This document shows positions 6,506 to 8,671 of a stretch of 8,671 nucleotides of DNA, piece after piece (the first letter of the stretch is position 1; each line of letters starts with the position of its first letter). This DNA is from Bacteroidales bacterium (GTDB taxonomy: Bacteria; Bacteroidota; Bacteroidia; Bacteroidales; WCHB1-69), in assembly GCA_016285615.1 (NCBI GenBank), contig JAEERB010000101.1, forward strand, positions 1 to 8,671, in the 5' to 3' direction. Under the pieces are notes generated by a model. That model saw only the letters and a list, made by a program, of their open reading frames with translations. It made no database searches and was not told the DNA's origin. The position numbers and the translations under genes were made by a program.

Positions 6506-8671
6506 TTATTTTTGTGCCAATGCAGATTCCGCATCCAGCCACTGTTTCAGATATTGGGCGGTATAGCCTTTGCCTTGAGCCACCAACTGCTCGGGCGTGC
6601 CGACAGCCACTATTTCACCGCCGTTGCGGCCACCTTCGGGACCCATATCGATAATCCAGTCGGCCATCTTCACCACATCCAGATTATGCTCGATAATGAT
6701 AACCGTATTGCCGCGGTCCACGATGCGGTCAAGCACCTTCATCAAGATATCAATATCCTGAAAATGCAGTCCCGTCGTCGGCTCATCGAGGATATAAAGC
6801 GTTTGTCCGGTATCTTTTTTCGACAGTTCGGCCGCCAGTTTCACACGCTGCGCTTCACCACCCGACAAAGTCGTAGAGGGCTGTCCCAGACGCACATAGC
6901 CCAACCCGACATCCAGCAGGGCCTTCAATTTGGGATAGATGGACGGTACATTCTCAAAGAAGGAACAAGCCGTTTCAATATCCATATTCAATACATCATT
7001 GATTGACTTACCCTTATAACGCACTTCCAGCGTCTCATCGTTGTAACGGTGACCGCCACACTCCTCGCAAGTGACATAGACATCGGGCAGGAAGTTCATC
7101 TCTATCACACTGACGCCGGCCCCTTTGCAGGCCTCGCAGCGACCGCCTTTCACATTAAACGAGAAGCGGCCCGACTTATAGCCACGCGCTTTCGACTCGG
7201 GCAGTCCCGTGAAGAGCGTGCGAATATCGTCAAACACGCCTACGTAGGTGACGGGGTTGGAACGCGGTGTACGACCGATGGGCTGCTGATTGATTTCTAT
7301 CACCTTGTTTATAAGTTCCAATCCTTCAATACTTTCATACGGTAGCGGATGCTTTTCTGCTCGATAGAAATGCGCATTTAGAATTGGATACAAAGTTTCG
7401 TTGATGAGCGACGACTTGCCGCTGCCCGACACGCCGGTGACGCAAATCATTGTTTCAAGCGGAAACGCCACCGTCACGTTCTTAAGGTTATTGCCCGAAG
7501 CCTTGCGAATCACCAATTTCTGACCAGAGCCGGGACGCCGATGGTCGGGCATCTTGATGCGACGACGGCCGCTAAGATAATCGGCAGTCAGCGAGTCAGC
7601 TTTCAGTACCTCTTCAAAAGTGCCACAAGCCACTACTTTGCCGCCATGCTCGCCAGCCGCAGGACCAATATCCACAATGTAATCAGCAGCTTCCATCATA
7701 TCGCGGTCGTGCTCCACCACAATCACCGAGTTGCCCGCATCGCGCAAGTTTTGCAGTGATTGGATAAGTCGACGGTTATCGCGCTGATGCAAGCCAATGC
7801 TGGGTTCATCCAAGATGTATAACACATTGACTAACTGTGAACTAATTTGCGTAGCCAATCTAATGCGCTGCGCCTCACCACCCGACAAACTCCGCGAACT
7901 GCGACTAAGTGAAAGATAGTCGATACCCACATCCACCAGAAAGTGCAGACGGAAATTGATTTCACGCAGAATTTCAGTTGCAATGTGGCGGCGGTCATCG
8001 TCGAGCAACTCTTGGCAATGCTGCGTCCATTCGTACAGTTCCGAGATATCCATATCGGAAAGCTGCGCAATATTCTTATCTCCAATACGATAGCATAAGG
8101 ATTCCTTCTTCAGGCGCGCCCCATGACATTCGGGACACGGTTTCTCATTGAGAAACTGCTTCACCCACTTCTTGATAGACGCCGGCGCCGACTCCACATC
8201 CATATCTCTCATGAAACTGATTACGCCATCGAAAGAAGTCTTTGTAGGCGAAAGTCCGAGATACTCATGCTTGATATAGAGCGGCTCATCAGTGCCGTAA
8301 AGAATAATGTTCAGTACATCTTCAGGGATTGACTTCACAGGATCGGACAGCGAAAAGCCATGCTTTTCGGCCAACGCCTCCAGCTGCGTGAAGATGGCAC
8401 TTTTCTTATAAGGTCCCAACGGCACGATGGCTCCATCCTTGATAGAGACATTGTCATTGGGAATAATCTTATTCAACTCAATTTCAGTAATATAGCCCAA
8501 CCCATTACATCTTTCGCAAGCGCCATAAGGCGTATTAAAAGAGAAGGTGTTCGGCTCCGGTTCAGGATAGGAAATGCCCGAAGTGGGACACATGAGGTAT
8601 TTACTATAGTTCTTCACCTCTTCGGTATCGTTATCCAAAACCATCATCACTCCCTTGCCATGTTTGAGAGC
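6506..8671 (-). CDS. uvrA: Excinuclease ABC subunit A (UvrA), N-terminus outside window
   Basis: UvrA is the damage-sensing ATPase of nucleotide excision repair; its dimer loads UvrB on lesions. The frame is open through the right edge, giving 721 residues; a full UvrA is about 940, so roughly 220 are missing, including the first Walker A. The methionine codons near 8650 are internal. Visible parts in order: the first zinc-module region (8507-8590), a CPECHGARL segment of the first signature domain, ABC signature LSGGEAQR (7865-7888), Walker B LYILDEP (7802-7822), second Walker A GVSGSGKS (7412-7435), second zinc module CEAC...CEEC (7058-7138), second signature (6845-6868) and Walker B (6779-6799), with His loop IIIEH after it. 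All nucleotide-binding motifs seen are intact. One oddity is that the first zinc module reads CPTS then CERC, so one of four cysteines is replaced by serine. It is the first visible gene of a minus-strand series and lies 13 nt ahead of ung. Confidence 0.97.
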   Translation of the reverse strand, partial: ALKHGKGVMMVLDNDTEEVKNYSKYLMCPTSGISYPEPEPNTFSFNTPYGACERCNGLGYITEIELNKIIPNDNVSIKDGAIVPLGPYKKSAIFTQLEALAEKHGFSLSDPVKSIPEDVLNIILYGTDEPLYIKHEYLGLSPTKTSFDGVISFMRDMDVESAPASIKKWVKQFLNEKPCPECHGARLKKESLCYRIGDKNIAQLSDMDISELYEWTQHCQELLDDDRRHIATEILREINFRLHFLVDVGIDYLSLSRSSRSLSGGEAQRIRLATQISSQLVNVLYILDEPSIGLHQRDNRRLIQSLQNLRDAGNSVIVVEHDRDMMEAADYIVDIGPAAGEHGGKVVACGTFEEVLKADSLTADYLSGRRRIKMPDHRRPGSGQKLVIRKASGNNLKNVTVAFPLETMICVTGVSGSGKSSLINETLYPILNAHFYRAEKHPLPYESIEGLELINKVIEINQQPIGRTPRSNPVTYVGVFDDIRTLFTGLPESKARGYKSGRFSFNVKGGRCEACKGAGVSVIEMNFLPDVYVTCEECGGHRYNDETLEVRYKGKSINDVLNMDIETACSFFENVPSIYPKLKALLDVGLGYVRLGQPSTTLSGGEAQRVKLAAELSKKDTGQTLYILDEPTTGLHFQDIDILMKVLDRIVDRGNTVIIIEHNLDVVKMADWIIDMGPEGGRNGGEIVAVGTPEQLVAQGKGYTAQYLKQWLDAESALAQK

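Larger units (their letters stand above)
1110..8671 (-). other. Probable transcription unit(s) uvrA-ung and batD-batE-glgB
   Basis: Five genes run in one direction with gaps of 13 nt (uvrA-ung), 71 nt (ung-batD), 21 nt (batD-batE) and 11 nt (batE-glgB). No hairpin with a T-run was noticed in any gap. The 71-nt gap is the only one with room for a promoter and holds only a one-mismatch TAnnTTTG-like site. Either one long operon or two units split at 5744-5814 fits. Starts lack Shine-Dalgarno sequences and are preceded by A/T-rich leaders, as expected in Bacteroidetes. Confidence 0.55.

Noticed and set aside
6493..6534. N-terminal extension of Ung from ATG 6534
   Set aside because: The 14 extra residues are encoded within the end of uvrA and are absent from usual Ung proteins.
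6512..7006. Plus-strand open frame of 164 codons opposite uvrA
   Set aside because: Antisense to the second ATPase half of UvrA, which is highly conserved; no start signal or recognisable domain.

Overview
The window looks like chromosome from a member of the Bacteroidales, most likely Prevotellaceae. The evidence is a FISUMP-domain surface protein, Bacteroidetes-type BatD and BatE, a eukaryote-like glycogen branching enzyme, no visible Shine-Dalgarno sequences before any gene, and a good TAnnTTTG-type promoter. The genus is an inference from style; no marker gene here settles it.

Layout. At the left edge (2-514, + strand) is the C-terminal end of a secreted FISUMP-domain protein. It is followed by a strong hairpin with T-runs on both strands (532-565), then a dyad-symmetric intergenic element (586-616) that resembles a dispersed Bacteroidetes repeat. 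Everything from 642 to the right edge lies on the minus strand. In order of transcription (right to left) the genes are uvrA (5' end outside the window), ung, batD, batE, glgB and a small cysteine-motif protein of unknown function. Gaps between the first five are 13, 71, 21 and 11 nt, so uvrA-ung and batD-batE-glgB are probably co-transcribed pairs or triples, and possibly one long unit. The last small gene has its own likely promoter (1060-1087).

How the genes fit together. UvrA is the damage-recognition ATPase of nucleotide excision repair, and Ung removes uracil from DNA in base excision repair; together they form a small DNA-repair block. BatD and BatE are envelope proteins of the Bacteroidetes aerotolerance (Bat) system. 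They stand here without MoxR, the DUF58 protein, BatA, BatB or BatC, which usually precede them. GlgB makes alpha-1,6 branches in glycogen and is not accompanied by other glycogen genes here.

No mobile element, CRISPR array, rRNA or tRNA was seen, and there is no gene-free stretch over 300 bases. No convincing new multi-gene system is visible. The points most worth a second look are the palindromic repeat, the CGGCPDC-motif small protein, and the isolated batD-batE pair linked to glgB.
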